From positions 27,744 through 91,743 of the forward strand of contig JANQMD010000013.1 in NCBI GenBank assembly GCA_028280265.1: 64,000 nucleotides of DNA, written 5' to 3'. A model generated the notes under the pieces. The model made no database searches. It worked only from the letters and a program-made list of their open reading frames with translations, and was not told where the DNA came from. This document shows positions 14,386-23,234 of the stretch, one piece after another. The translations under genes and the position numbers were made by a program. How positions within the stretch are numbered: position 1 is the stretch's first letter; each line of letters begins with the position of its first letter. This DNA comes from Flavobacteriaceae bacterium (GTDB lineage: Bacteria; Bacteroidota; Bacteroidia; Flavobacteriales; Flavobacteriaceae).

Positions 14386-15618
14386 TTATTGTATGATAAG
14401 TTTTTTACTTAACTCATTAGAACCAGAGGTGACTTTTAAAATATAGAGTCCACCTTTTAAAGCTGATATGTCTATTGTTTGTCTACTCAATCGATGATTT
14501 AAGTCCGCTTTAAAAACACTTCTTCCAGCAAGATCAAACAATTGCATTTTAGCATTTTCACTTAAAATATTATTCGCTGTGCTCAAGCGCAATTCGTTTT
14601 CAATAGGGTTAGAGAGTATTGCAAATGATTGTTCAAATACATTTGAATCTACTGACAATACATTGGTTTTAAATTGTGATCTAATAGTGTTCAAATGCGC
14701 TAAAGATCTTGTCATTTGTCCTTGGGTAAACATATACATACACGCATCATCTACGTAATCCATATAATTCATAGTCAATGACTTATTCCCGCAAAAGACA
14801 ATAGAGCCAGGAGTAGGACAACCAGACGCAGAGCTATCTATGTTAGGTGTGTCACTTACACCATCATCGCTACTACAACTACCACTTGCCCAGGGGTGAT
14901 CTAAATTTAAATAATGTCCAACCTCATGTGTTGTTGTCCTGCCCAAATTATAAGGCGAATTGGGACTAAAAATACCACAGCCACTTCCCGCTCCAAAGGC
15001 TTGGTCGTCCATAACAACAGCATCACCTGAACTAGGGTTACCTCCTAATGGAGCATATCCAAGTACACCACCGTCTAAATTTTTTACGATGATGTTGAGA
15101 TAGCCTGCCCATTTGGGATCACTATCAGTAGTTTGACCCTGATTATTCTGGCCATAAATATATCCGACAGTTACTGCTATATTTCCCTCAGTGAGTCCCG
15201 TACCAGTTGGGTGATTTTTAGTAGCTAATCTAAATTGTACATCTAAGCTTCCTGCATTGATGCCAGGGTATTGAGCACTAGCTGTTGCCCAATTAGAAAA
15301 ATCTGCATTGGTCTGTCTGTAATCGGCATTTAAGATATCTACTTGTTGTTTTGCCATATTCTCAAGGCACGTTCTATCAGAAGCATTTCCATTGATAAAG
15401 TGAACAGCTACAGGAATAACAATGGTTGCTCTTTTAAAATTAGATCTTTGTAAGTTTTCGTATTCTCTTTGAAAAGCTTCTTGACTTGCATCATATTGGG
15501 CTTTGAATACAGGATCTTGTAGTTTCTGTTTCATGTATTCTTCAGTACCGCACGATCTTTGTGCGTACAAACTTATGCTAAAAATAGCAACAATAAGGAG
15601 AGTAATTTTTTGTTTCAT
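14386..15618 (-). CDS. Secreted M43 (pappalysin-type) metalloprotease with T9SS tail, copy 1
   Basis: A 410-residue protein with a signal peptide (to about SLYAQ) and an M43 catalytic domain. The zinc motif is HEVGHYLNLDH (HExxHxxGxxH type with N in place of G), and the Met-turn is MNYMDY. Disulfide-type cysteines surround it (CSSDDGVSDTPN). The last 75 residues are a type IX secretion sorting domain of type A: a NPIENELRLS strand followed by GGLYILKV and KKLIIQ. It should be exported through T9SS and act extracellularly. It is about as long as, and nearly identical to, the next gene. Confidence 0.88.
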   Translation of the reverse strand: MKQKITLLIVAIFSISLYAQRSCGTEEYMKQKLQDPVFKAQYDASQEAFQREYENLQRSNFKRATIVIPVAVHFINGNASDRTCLENMAKQQVDILNADYRQTNADFSNWATASAQYPGINAGSLDVQFRLATKNHPTGTGLTEGNIAVTVGYIYGQNNQGQTTDSDPKWAGYLNIIVKNLDGGVLGYAPLGGNPSSGDAVVMDDQAFGAGSGCGIFSPNSPYNLGRTTTHEVGHYLNLDHPWASGSCSSDDGVSDTPNIDSSASGCPTPGSIVFCGNKSLTMNYMDYVDDACMYMFTQGQMTRSLAHLNTIRSQFKTNVLSVDSNVFEQSFAILSNPIENELRLSTANNILSENAKMQLFDLAGRSVFKADLNHRLSRQTIDISALKGGLYILKVTSGSNELSKKLIIQ

Positions 15619-15664
15619 ATATGTTATATTAATTTTGGATATCAGGTTGTAAATACAAATTTTC

Positions 15665-16876
15665 TTACTGCACGATAATTTTTTTACTTAGCTCATTAGG
15701 TCCAGATGACAGCTTTAGAACATATAAACCGCCCTTTAAAGAAGAAATATTGATTCTTTGCTCACTTAAGCGGCTATTTAAGTCAGCTTTAAAAACACTC
15801 TTTCCAGTTAAATCAAACAACTGTACCTTGGCATTTTCATCCAGAATATTGTTAGCGGTACTTAATCGCAATTCGTTTTCAACAGGATTGGAAAGTATGG
15901 CAAAAGATTGCTCAAATACATTTGAATCTACAGACAGCACATTGGTTTTAAATTGCGATGTAATAGTATTCAAATATGCTAAAGATCTTGCCATCTGCCC
16001 CTGAGTAAACATGTACATACACGCATCGTTTACGTAATCCATATAATTCATGGTCAGTGACTTGTTGCCACACAAGACAACAGAGCCAGGTGCAGGGCAA
16101 CCAGATGCAGAGCTATCAATATTAGGAGTATCACTTACACCATCATCACTAGAGCAAGTACTATTAGCCCAAGGGTGATCTAAATTCAAATAATGCCCAA
16201 CCTCGTGAGTAACAGTTCTACCCAAATCAAAATTATTAACTGGAACAACCACCCCACAACCGCTCCCAGTACCAAAAGCTTGGTCATCAATTACAGCAGC
16301 ATGTCCAGCATTAGGGCTTCCTCCCAAAGGGGCAAAACCTAAACTACCAATGTTCTTTACAAGAATGTTTAAGTATCCAGCCCAGTTAGAATCGGTATCC
16401 GTACCGCCTCCAAAATTATAACCTATGGTTACGGCTACATTTCCTTCAGTAAGTCCTGAGCCGCTTGGATGATTCTTAGTGGCTAGCCTAAATTGTACAT
16501 CTAAATTTCCTGCATTGATTCCTGGATATTGAGCACTAGCTGTTGCCCAATTAGAGAAATCCGCATTGGTTTTTCTATAGTCAGCATTAAGAATATCAAT
16601 TTGTGCTTGTGACATATTTTCCAGACAAGCTCTGTCAGAGGCATTTGATTCTGGGAAATGAATGGCTACAGGAATGATAATGGTTGCTCTTTGGAAATTA
16701 GATCTTTCCAAGTTTTTGTATTCTTTATGAAAAGCTTCTTGACTTGCATCATGTTGGGCTTTGAATACAGGGTCCTGTAGTTTATGGCTCATGTATTCTT
16801 CAGTCTCACACGATCTTTGTGCAAACAAACTCATGCTAAATACAACCATAATGAGGAGAGTAATTTTTTGTTTCAT
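15665..16876 (-). CDS. Secreted M43 metalloprotease with T9SS tail, copy 2
   Basis: A 403-residue paralogue of the preceding gene with the same order: signal peptide, M43 domain (HEVGHYLNLDH, MNYMDY), sorting tail (NPVENELRLS, GGLYVLKL, KKIIVQ). Identity is high along the full length, including the start region and a shared TTAATATAACATATATG sequence at both starts, so this is a recent tandem duplication. Differences cluster around the loop after KNHPSGSGLTEG and in the ADH-like loop before HEVGH, where substrate recognition would be expected. The role is extracellular proteolysis. Confidence 0.88.
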   Translation of the reverse strand: MKQKITLLIMVVFSMSLFAQRSCETEEYMSHKLQDPVFKAQHDASQEAFHKEYKNLERSNFQRATIIIPVAIHFPESNASDRACLENMSQAQIDILNADYRKTNADFSNWATASAQYPGINAGNLDVQFRLATKNHPSGSGLTEGNVAVTIGYNFGGGTDTDSNWAGYLNILVKNIGSLGFAPLGGSPNAGHAAVIDDQAFGTGSGCGVVVPVNNFDLGRTVTHEVGHYLNLDHPWANSTCSSDDGVSDTPNIDSSASGCPAPGSVVLCGNKSLTMNYMDYVNDACMYMFTQGQMARSLAYLNTITSQFKTNVLSVDSNVFEQSFAILSNPVENELRLSTANNILDENAKVQLFDLTGKSVFKADLNSRLSEQRINISSLKGGLYVLKLSSGPNELSKKIIVQ

Positions 16877-16980
16877 ATATGTTATATTAAGTTGAACCCC
16901 AGATTATAAAGATAATTCTTTTTTTTTCTTACAACCTGAAGCTATTAATACAACAGCCTAATATAAAATTACCCTACTTT

Positions 16981-19900
16981 CTACATATTTCTTCGGTATT
17001 GTCCACCTACTTCAAACAAAGCAGCTGTAATTTGCCCTAGCGAACAAACCTTCGTAGCTTCCATTAATTTTTCGAACAAGTTCTTATTTTGTATGGCAGC
17101 CTCTTGTACCAAAGCCAACTGTTCTGTTACTTTTTCCTTGTTAGCTTTATTAAGATTTTCCTTTGTTTTAATCTGAAATAGTTTTTCCTCCTCAGTAGCT
17201 CTGATTACTTCGGCAGGTTGAACAGTTGGAGAACCTTTAGAGCTCAGAAATGTGTTTACGCCAATGATTGGGAATTCTCCAGTATGCTTCAATGTCTCGT
17301 AGTACAGACTTTCTTCTTGAATCTTGGAACGCTGATACATGGTTTCCATTGCTCCTAAAACACCACCACGTTCTGTAATGCGGTCAAATTCTGTTAACAC
17401 AGCCTCTTCAACCAAATCTGTCAACTCTTCAATAATGAAAGAACCTTGAATTGGATTTTCATTTTTTGCCAACCCTAATTCTTTATTGATAATCAATTGA
17501 ATTGCCATCGCTCTACGAACAGATTCTTCGGTAGGAGTAGTAATGGCTTCATCATAAGCATTCGTATGAAGTGAGTTACAGTTATCGTAAATTGCATACA
17601 AGGCTTGTAGTGTTGTTCGAATGTCATTGAAATCTATTTCCTGAGCGTGTAAAGAGCGTCCAGAAGTCTGAATGTGATATTTCAACATTTGAGCTCTTGG
17701 GTTCGCATTGTATTTGTACTTTAATGCTTTTGACCATATTTTTCGAGCTACCCGACCGATTACCGCATACTCTGGATCAATTCCATTGGAAAAGAAGAAA
17801 GATAAGTTTGGACCAAACTTATTAATATCCATTCCTCTTGATAGATAGTATTCTACATAGGTAAATCCATTTGCTAAAGTCAATGCCAATTGTGTAATTG
17901 GATTTGCTCCAGCTTCAGCAATATGATACCCTGAAATAGAAACAGAATAGAAATTACGTACTTGTTTATTTATAAAGTATTCTTGCACATCTCCCATCAA
18001 ACGCAACGCGAATTCTGTAGAGAAAATACAAGTGTTTTGAGCTTGATCTTCTTTTAAAATATCCGCCTGAACGGTTCCACGAACTTGTGCTAAGGTTTCT
18101 GCTTTGATTTGTGCATATACATCAGATGGTAACACTTGATCTCCAGTAAGTCCTAATAGCATGAGTCCTAAACCATCATTTCCTTCTGGCAATTCTCCTT
18201 GATAGGTTGGTCTTTCTAGGCCTTTATCTTCGTATATCTCCTTTAGTTTCGCTTCAACTTCAGTTTCAAGTTCATTTTCTTTAATATATTTCTCACAGTT
18301 CTGATCAATAGCTGCATTCATAAAGAATCCTAATAACATAGGAGCAGGACCGTTGATGGTCATAGAAACGGAAGTCATTGGGTGGCTCAAGTCAAAGCCA
18401 GAGTACAACTTTTTTGCATCATCTAAACAACAGATAGAAACACCTGCGTTTCCAATTTTTCCGTAGATATCTGGACGATGCCCCGGATCATTTCCATATA
18501 GAGTTACAGAATCAAAAGCTGTAGAAAGACGCTTCGCGTCCATTCCTAAACTTACATAATGGAAACGTCTGTTGGTACGTTCTGGTCCACCTTCTCCTGC
18601 AAACATTCTCGTTGGATCTTCTCCCGTTCTTTTGAAGGGGTACAATCCTGATGCATATGGGAATTCTCCTGGAACATTCTCCTGTAAGTTCCACTTTAGG
18701 AGATCTCCCCAAGCCTCATATTTAGGTAATGCTACCTTAGGAATGTCAGAATGTGATAATGATTTGGTGTGTGTTTCAATTTTAATTTCCTTATCTCTAA
18801 CCTTAAAGGAATAGATCGGATTTTTATAACGTTGAACTTTTTCTTTCCAATTTAGAATGATCTCCCAGTTGTATGGATCCAAGTTCATTTTTACCTTGTC
18901 GAACTGAGCCAACAATAATTTGATAAACTCTTTGTCATCTCGAGCGGAGTCGAGAGACAGAATCTCATCATCAATTCCAGTTTTTGACAACTCAGGAGTA
19001 ACATCAGCTACAGACTCAATAGTCTTGTAGATTCCGAACAATTTTTGAGCAACCTTAACTTGATCATCTGCTCTTTTATCATAAGCTCGATTATTTTCAG
19101 AGATCTCAGATAAATATCTTGTTCTAGAGGGAGGAATGACGAAAATTTTCTCTGACATTTCTTTCGTAATCTCAAAAGAAGATTTCAAATCAGCATCCGT
19201 TTTTTCAACCAATTTGTCCATGATGGCCTTGTACAACGAATTCATCCCAGGGTCGTTAAACTGAGAAGCGATCGTTCCAAATACGGGCATATCATCCATG
19301 TGAACATCCCATAGATTGTTGTTACGCATGTATTGCTTCTTTACGTCACGGATTGCATCTAACGCACCTCGTTTGTCGAATTTATTGATGGCAACCAAGT
19401 CAGCAAAATCCAACATATCGATTTTTTCCAACTGAGTAGCGGCTCCAAATTCTGGAGTCATTACATATAATGAAGTATCTGAGTGTTCTATAATTTCGGT
19501 ATCAGATTGTCCAATACCTGAAGTTTCTAAAATGATCAAATCAAATTCAGCGGCTTTTAAAACTTCAACAGCTTCATTTACATATTTTGACAGGGCTAAA
19601 TTGGATTGACGCGTAGCCAAAGAACGCATGTAAACACGCTCATTATTAATCGCATTCATACGAATACGGTCTCCTAACAAAGCACCACCTGTTTTTCTCT
19701 TTGATGGGTCTACAGAAATTAACCCGATCGTTTTTTCAGGGAAGTCAATTAAAAATCTACGGACCAATTCATCTACCAAACTAGATTTTCCAGCTCCTCC
19801 TGTACCTGTAATTCCTAAAACTGGTGTTTTCGATTTTTTATTCTTCTCGTGAATGATATCCATGGTCTCCTTGGCTACCTCTGGAAAGTTTTCAGCTGAG

Positions 19901-20412
19901 GAGATCACACGAGCAATGCTTCCAATTTCTTTGTTGGTAATGTGTTTGATTTCTCCATTCAAAACATCACCAATGGGGAAGTCAGATTTTTGTACTAAGT
20001 CGTTAATCATTCCTTGTAATCCCAGTTCTCGACCGTCATCTGGAGAATAGATTCGGGTAATCCCATAATCCATCAACTCCTTGATTTCTTCTGGGAGGAT
20101 TACTCCACCACCGCCGCCAAAAATCTTAATATGGCCAGCCCCTTTTTCTTGCAATAAATCATACATGTATTTGAAATACTCGTTATGCCCTCCCTGATAA
20201 GAGGTCATGGCAATGGCATTGGCATCTTCTTGAATGGCACAGTTCACCACTTCTTCTACACTTCTATCATGACCAAGATGTATGACTTCAACACCGGTAG
20301 ATTGAATAATTCTTCTCATGATATTGATTGCGGCATCGTGTCCATCAAAGAGTGACGCAGCAGTAACAATACGAACTTTATGCTTTGGTTTGTAAGGAGC
20401 TATTTGTTCCAT
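16981..20412 (-). CDS. icmF: Fused acyl-CoA mutase (IcmF/methylmalonyl-CoA mutase family)
   Basis: A 1143-residue protein. Residues 1-135 form a B12-binding domain ([31 protein letters not shown]). A MeaB/ArgK-type GTPase follows (Walker [15 protein letters not shown] at about 201, NKFDK), and then the mutase TIM barrel and linker from about 530. This order is that of IcmF, which interconverts isobutyryl- and butyryl-CoA, with the G-domain acting as its own chaperone. A relaxed substrate range is possible. Residues about 485-493 (SLDSARDD) are encoded by a palindromic repeat element; see findings. The gene stands alone. Confidence 0.9.
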   Translation of the reverse strand: MEQIAPYKPKHKVRIVTAASLFDGHDAAINIMRRIIQSTGVEVIHLGHDRSVEEVVNCAIQEDANAIAMTSYQGGHNEYFKYMYDLLQEKGAGHIKIFGGGGGVILPEEIKELMDYGITRIYSPDDGRELGLQGMINDLVQKSDFPIGDVLNGEIKHITNKEIGSIARVISSAENFPEVAKETMDIIHEKNKKSKTPVLGITGTGGAGKSSLVDELVRRFLIDFPEKTIGLISVDPSKRKTGGALLGDRIRMNAINNERVYMRSLATRQSNLALSKYVNEAVEVLKAAEFDLIILETSGIGQSDTEIIEHSDTSLYVMTPEFGAATQLEKIDMLDFADLVAINKFDKRGALDAIRDVKKQYMRNNNLWDVHMDDMPVFGTIASQFNDPGMNSLYKAIMDKLVEKTDADLKSSFEITKEMSEKIFVIPPSRTRYLSEISENNRAYDKRADDQVKVAQKLFGIYKTIESVADVTPELSKTGIDDEILSLDSARDDKEFIKLLLAQFDKVKMNLDPYNWEIILNWKEKVQRYKNPIYSFKVRDKEIKIETHTKSLSHSDIPKVALPKYEAWGDLLKWNLQENVPGEFPYASGLYPFKRTGEDPTRMFAGEGGPERTNRRFHYVSLGMDAKRLSTAFDSVTLYGNDPGHRPDIYGKIGNAGVSICCLDDAKKLYSGFDLSHPMTSVSMTINGPAPMLLGFFMNAAIDQNCEKYIKENELETEVEAKLKEIYEDKGLERPTYQGELPEGNDGLGLMLLGLTGDQVLPSDVYAQIKAETLAQVRGTVQADILKEDQAQNTCIFSTEFALRLMGDVQEYFINKQVRNFYSVSISGYHIAEAGANPITQLALTLANGFTYVEYYLSRGMDINKFGPNLSFFFSNGIDPEYAVIGRVARKIWSKALKYKYNANPRAQMLKYHIQTSGRSLHAQEIDFNDIRTTLQALYAIYDNCNSLHTNAYDEAITTPTEESVRRAMAIQLIINKELGLAKNENPIQGSFIIEELTDLVEEAVLTEFDRITERGGVLGAMETMYQRSKIQEESLYYETLKHTGEFPIIGVNTFLSSKGSPTVQPAEVIRATEEEKLFQIKTKENLNKANKEKVTEQLALVQEAAIQNKNLFEKLMEATKVCSLGQITAALFEVGGQYRRNM
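18933..18959. repeat. Palindromic repeat translated inside icmF
   Basis: TGTCATCTCGAGCGGAGTC plus GAGAGACA forms an imperfect inverted repeat, read on the minus strand as CTCGACTCCGCTCGAGATGACA. It matches the form of dispersed bacterial repeats (TCTCGAC...GCTCGAGATGACA) and related copies elsewhere here, yet it is inside the icmF reading frame between the GTPase and mutase parts. Confidence 0.6.
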
Positions 20413-20694
20413 AGAGTCTTTTCAATTTTATATGTAAAAACGATACTAAATTACTGACGCAATTTACGGAATTTTCAAAAAAGTGCAGCTTTTTTTGAGG
20501 TTATAAAAATCAAAAGCTATGAAAAGTGTTTTTCATTATGAGGATTGTAATAGATGCCGTAGGTTAGAAGAAAGTTTCTAAATAATGTCTTAAATTTATG
20601 GGGATTTGGCATATTTTTTGATTTAAAAAATGATGAAATCATAAGCCAAATCTGATCAAAATGATATAATATTCACTATTAAAACCCAATGACC

Positions 20695-21249
20695 ATGAAG
20701 TTTTTTAAAGTTCTCTCATTGCTGCTAGTCTTTATAATTTCCTCTTGCAGTACTGTAAAAGTTACTACGGATTATGATACGAAAGCCAACTTTAACAGTT
20801 ATAAAACTTTTGCTTTTTACAAGAAAGGAATTGATAAAGCATCCGTTTCTGATTTGGATAAAAAAAGAATTTTAAGAGCTATTGAAAGAGAATTGACGTC
20901 GAAAGGCTTCACAAAATCGAATGATCCCGATTTTTTGGTGAGTATCTACACAAAATCTAGAGAACGTATTAATGTAAGAGATAATAATTTTGGTTGGGGC
21001 CTCGGATGGGGATGGGGCTGGGGTTGGAACCCATGGATGTGGGGAGGAATGAATAATAATATCAATGTGAATCAGTATACAGAAGGTACACTCTTTATTG
21101 ATTTTATAGATAAAGACAAAAAAGAATTGGTTTGGCAGGGCATTGGGTCGGGCTCGATGAAATCTAAAGGTCCTGAGAAAAAAGAGAAAAGGATTAATAC
21201 ATTCGTAAAAGAAATACTATCTAAATACCCTCCTGAATTAGTAAATTGA
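20695..21249 (+). CDS. DUF4136 lipoprotein
   Basis: The start at 20695 gives a lipoprotein signal ending in ISSCS; the ATG at 20689 (MTMKFF) is an alternative. The 184-residue product has the DUF4136 pattern: VTTDYDTKANFNSYKTFAFY, then a helix (LDKKRILRAIERELTSKGF) and DFLVSIY. A Trp/Gly-rich loop (GWGLGWGWGWGWNPW) precedes a strand that ends DKDKKELVWQGIGSG. DUF4136 proteins are envelope lipoproteins of unknown role. It ends at a terminator, and is otherwise monocistronic. Confidence 0.8.
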   Translation: MKFFKVLSLLLVFIISSCSTVKVTTDYDTKANFNSYKTFAFYKKGIDKASVSDLDKKRILRAIERELTSKGFTKSNDPDFLVSIYTKSRERINVRDNNFGWGLGWGWGWGWNPWMWGGMNNNINVNQYTEGTLFIDFIDKDKKELVWQGIGSGSMKSKGPEKKEKRINTFVKEILSKYPPELVN

Positions 21250-21278
21250 AAAAGGCGCTTATTTAAGCGTCTTTTTTT
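21250..21278 (+). terminator. Intrinsic terminator
   Basis: AAAAGGCGCTT / AAGCGTCTTTT stem with one G-U pair and a 4-nt loop, followed by a T-run; ends the DUF4136 gene. Confidence 0.8.
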
Positions 21279-21282
21279 GTAG

Positions 21283-21465
<183 letters not shown>

Positions 21466-21517
21466 TTTGTAACTTTTTATGAAGGCAATTTCTTAATTAT
21501 TAAAGATGAATATTTTG

Positions 21518-22234
21518 ATGAAAAGCAATATTATTTTTATAGTTCTACTGGTTTTTCAAAGTTTGAACTTTCAGCAAGTACAAGCGCAATCGATCAAAGA
21601 TTTTTTGTCGCAAGATCAAATAGGTAAAGGTTTGAAAGAAGCTTTAGAACACGGTGTGAAAAATCAAGTTTCTAAGCTAACCGCAAAAGACGGTTTTTTT
21701 AAGAATGAGCTAGTTAAGATATTATTACCTGGAGATTTAAAAAAAGTAGATAAGCGATTAAGAAGATTGGGCCTGTCTAAATTAGCTGATGAAGGACTTC
21801 TTTTGTTAAATCGAGCTGCAGAAGATGCAGTAAAAACGGCCACTCCAATTTTTATAAATGCAATCAAAGGAATCACATTCGGTGATGCAAAGAAAATTTT
21901 AATGGGAGAGAAAAATGCAGCTACCAATTATTTGCAGACAAACACTTCTGAGTCTTTGTATACAGAATTTAGTCCTGTGATCAAAAAATCGTTCTCCAAG
22001 GTTGGAGCTGATAAGGTTTGGAGTCAATTGATTTCTAAATACAATAAAATCCCTTTTGTAAAGAAGGTGAATCCTGATTTAACAGATTACGTTACCCAAG
22101 AAACGTTGAAAGGTGTTTTTACAATGATCGCTATTGAAGAAGAAGGCATCCGAAAGAAAATTGGTCTAAGGGATACTGACATACTACGCAAAGTATTTTC
22201 TCTTCAGGATGTGCTTTTCAAGAAGAAAAACTGA
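21518..22234 (+). CDS. DUF4197 secreted protein
   Basis: The second Met (21518) starts a typical signal peptide (MKSNIIFIVLLVFQSLNF, cleavage near VQAQS); the track start is 21506. The mature helical protein (about 210 residues) has the DUF4197 features GLKEALEHGVKNQVSKLTAKDGFFKNELVKILLP and ATPIFINAIKGITFGDAKKILMG, and ends GLRDTDILRKVF. The family is predicted to be periplasmic and has no known function. No neighbours in the same operon apart from the small DUF5522 gene upstream. Confidence 0.85.
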   Translation: MKSNIIFIVLLVFQSLNFQQVQAQSIKDFLSQDQIGKGLKEALEHGVKNQVSKLTAKDGFFKNELVKILLPGDLKKVDKRLRRLGLSKLADEGLLLLNRAAEDAVKTATPIFINAIKGITFGDAKKILMGEKNAATNYLQTNTSESLYTEFSPVIKKSFSKVGADKVWSQLISKYNKIPFVKKVNPDLTDYVTQETLKGVFTMIAIEEEGIRKKIGLRDTDILRKVFSLQDVLFKKKN

Positions 22235-22240
22235 GAGTTT

Positions 22241-22993
22241 TTATGCCAATGTTTTCCTTAAACTTGTAAAGTAATCAAAAGCCCTTATAAGTCGACTGCC
22301 ATACCAACTAAACATTTCCCCGTCTACAAGAATAACTTTTGTGTTAGGTATTAGTTCCTTAATTTCAAGTTGATGTTTTTCTTTGAAAGGATAAGGTTCC
22401 GAGGATAAGAGAATCAAGTCAGGAGAGCGGTCAACGACTTCATCAAGATTTATTTCTGGGTATCTTTCTTTGTTTTTAAAGATGTTCTCGAATCCGTTAA
22501 GCTCTAGTAAAAAATGAATAAAAGTTCGTGAAGCGGCAACCATCCAAGGGGCTCTCCAGATGAAATACGCAATTTTAAGTGTAGGTTTGTCTTTTATAAA
22601 GATTGAGAAATTATGTAGCTCTTTATCGATTCTCTTTGTAATTTTTTGAGCCTCTAGTTTCTTGTCAAATAGTATTCCATATTCCAATATAAGCTCTTTT
22701 GCATCTTGAAGATTAAAAATATCTGAAACATGTACTTTGCATATCTGTTCACATGCTTCAACTATTTCTTTGGTGTTTTCTTCTTTATTGCATAAAATAA
22801 TATTTGGCTTTAAGGATTTTATTTTGTCAATTTTAACATTTTTAGTGCCTCCAACAATTACCTTTTTCTGCTTCGCTTCAGTAGGATGAATACAGAACTT
22901 TGTAACTCCAACAATTTGTTCTTCTAAACCTAAATCAAACAGAAGCTCTGTCTGACTTGGGACCAGTGAAATGATTCTATAATGTGCTTTCAA
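22241..22993 (-). CDS. BtuF-like helical-backbone metal receptor domain protein, no signal peptide
   Basis: A 250-residue protein that is one periplasmic-binding-like domain of the BtuF/FecB class: RIISLVPSQTELLFDLGL at the start, then KIKSLKPNIILCNKEEN, and a long spine helix (EYGILFDKKLEAQKITKRIDKEL). BtuF binds vitamin B12 for import, but this protein has no visible signal peptide, so it may be cytosolic, or the signal has been lost. Family members without a signal are common in Bacteroidota. The B12-dependent icmF lies nearby. It runs convergently to the DUF4197 gene with six bases between stops. Confidence 0.75.
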   Translation of the reverse strand: MKAHYRIISLVPSQTELLFDLGLEEQIVGVTKFCIHPTEAKQKKVIVGGTKNVKIDKIKSLKPNIILCNKEENTKEIVEACEQICKVHVSDIFNLQDAKELILEYGILFDKKLEAQKITKRIDKELHNFSIFIKDKPTLKIAYFIWRAPWMVAASRTFIHFLLELNGFENIFKNKERYPEINLDEVVDRSPDLILLSSEPYPFKEKHQLEIKELIPNTKVILVDGEMFSWYGSRLIRAFDYFTSLRKTLA

Positions 22994-23132
22994 AATCTAT
23001 TTTTAAAAAGGGTTAAAAATAATGATCTTTTTTTGGTTTTTTCTAGCACTTATGTGTAGTTTAGCAACAGTTAATAAACTGTTAAGAAAACATAGCAAAG
23101 TGTTAAAAAATAAGGTTAAAACTAAAAAAAGT

Positions 23133-23140
23133 TAAATTTG
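23133..23140 (+). promoter_or_regulatory. -7 box TAAATTTG upstream of susC
   Basis: TAAATTTG is a TAnnTTTG match 95 bases before the susC-like ATG. No TTG at the right distance was found. It would place the two hairpins below in the transcribed leader. Confidence 0.45.
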
Positions 23141-23147
23141 TGTAAAA

Positions 23148-23199
23148 ATGAGCGCATTCTTTGTGCTCATAATTTTTTCATCTTTCTTGTTAGATGAAA
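23148..23199 (+). promoter_or_regulatory. Two hairpins in susC leader
   Basis: Hairpin 1: ATGAGCGCA / TGTGCTCAT (23148-23170), followed by AATTTTTTC, so it could terminate. Hairpin 2: TTTCATCT / AGATGAAA (23176-23199). They lie between the -7 box and the ATG at 23235. Confidence 0.5.
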
Positions 23200-23234
23200 G
23201 TTTATTATAGAATGTCTAATTTAAATTAAAATTT

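Noticed and set aside
20519-20581. 20-codon ORF with CxxC (MKSVFHYEDCNRC) upstream of the DUF4136 gene
   Set aside because: Too short, without promoter or hairpin context; probably chance.
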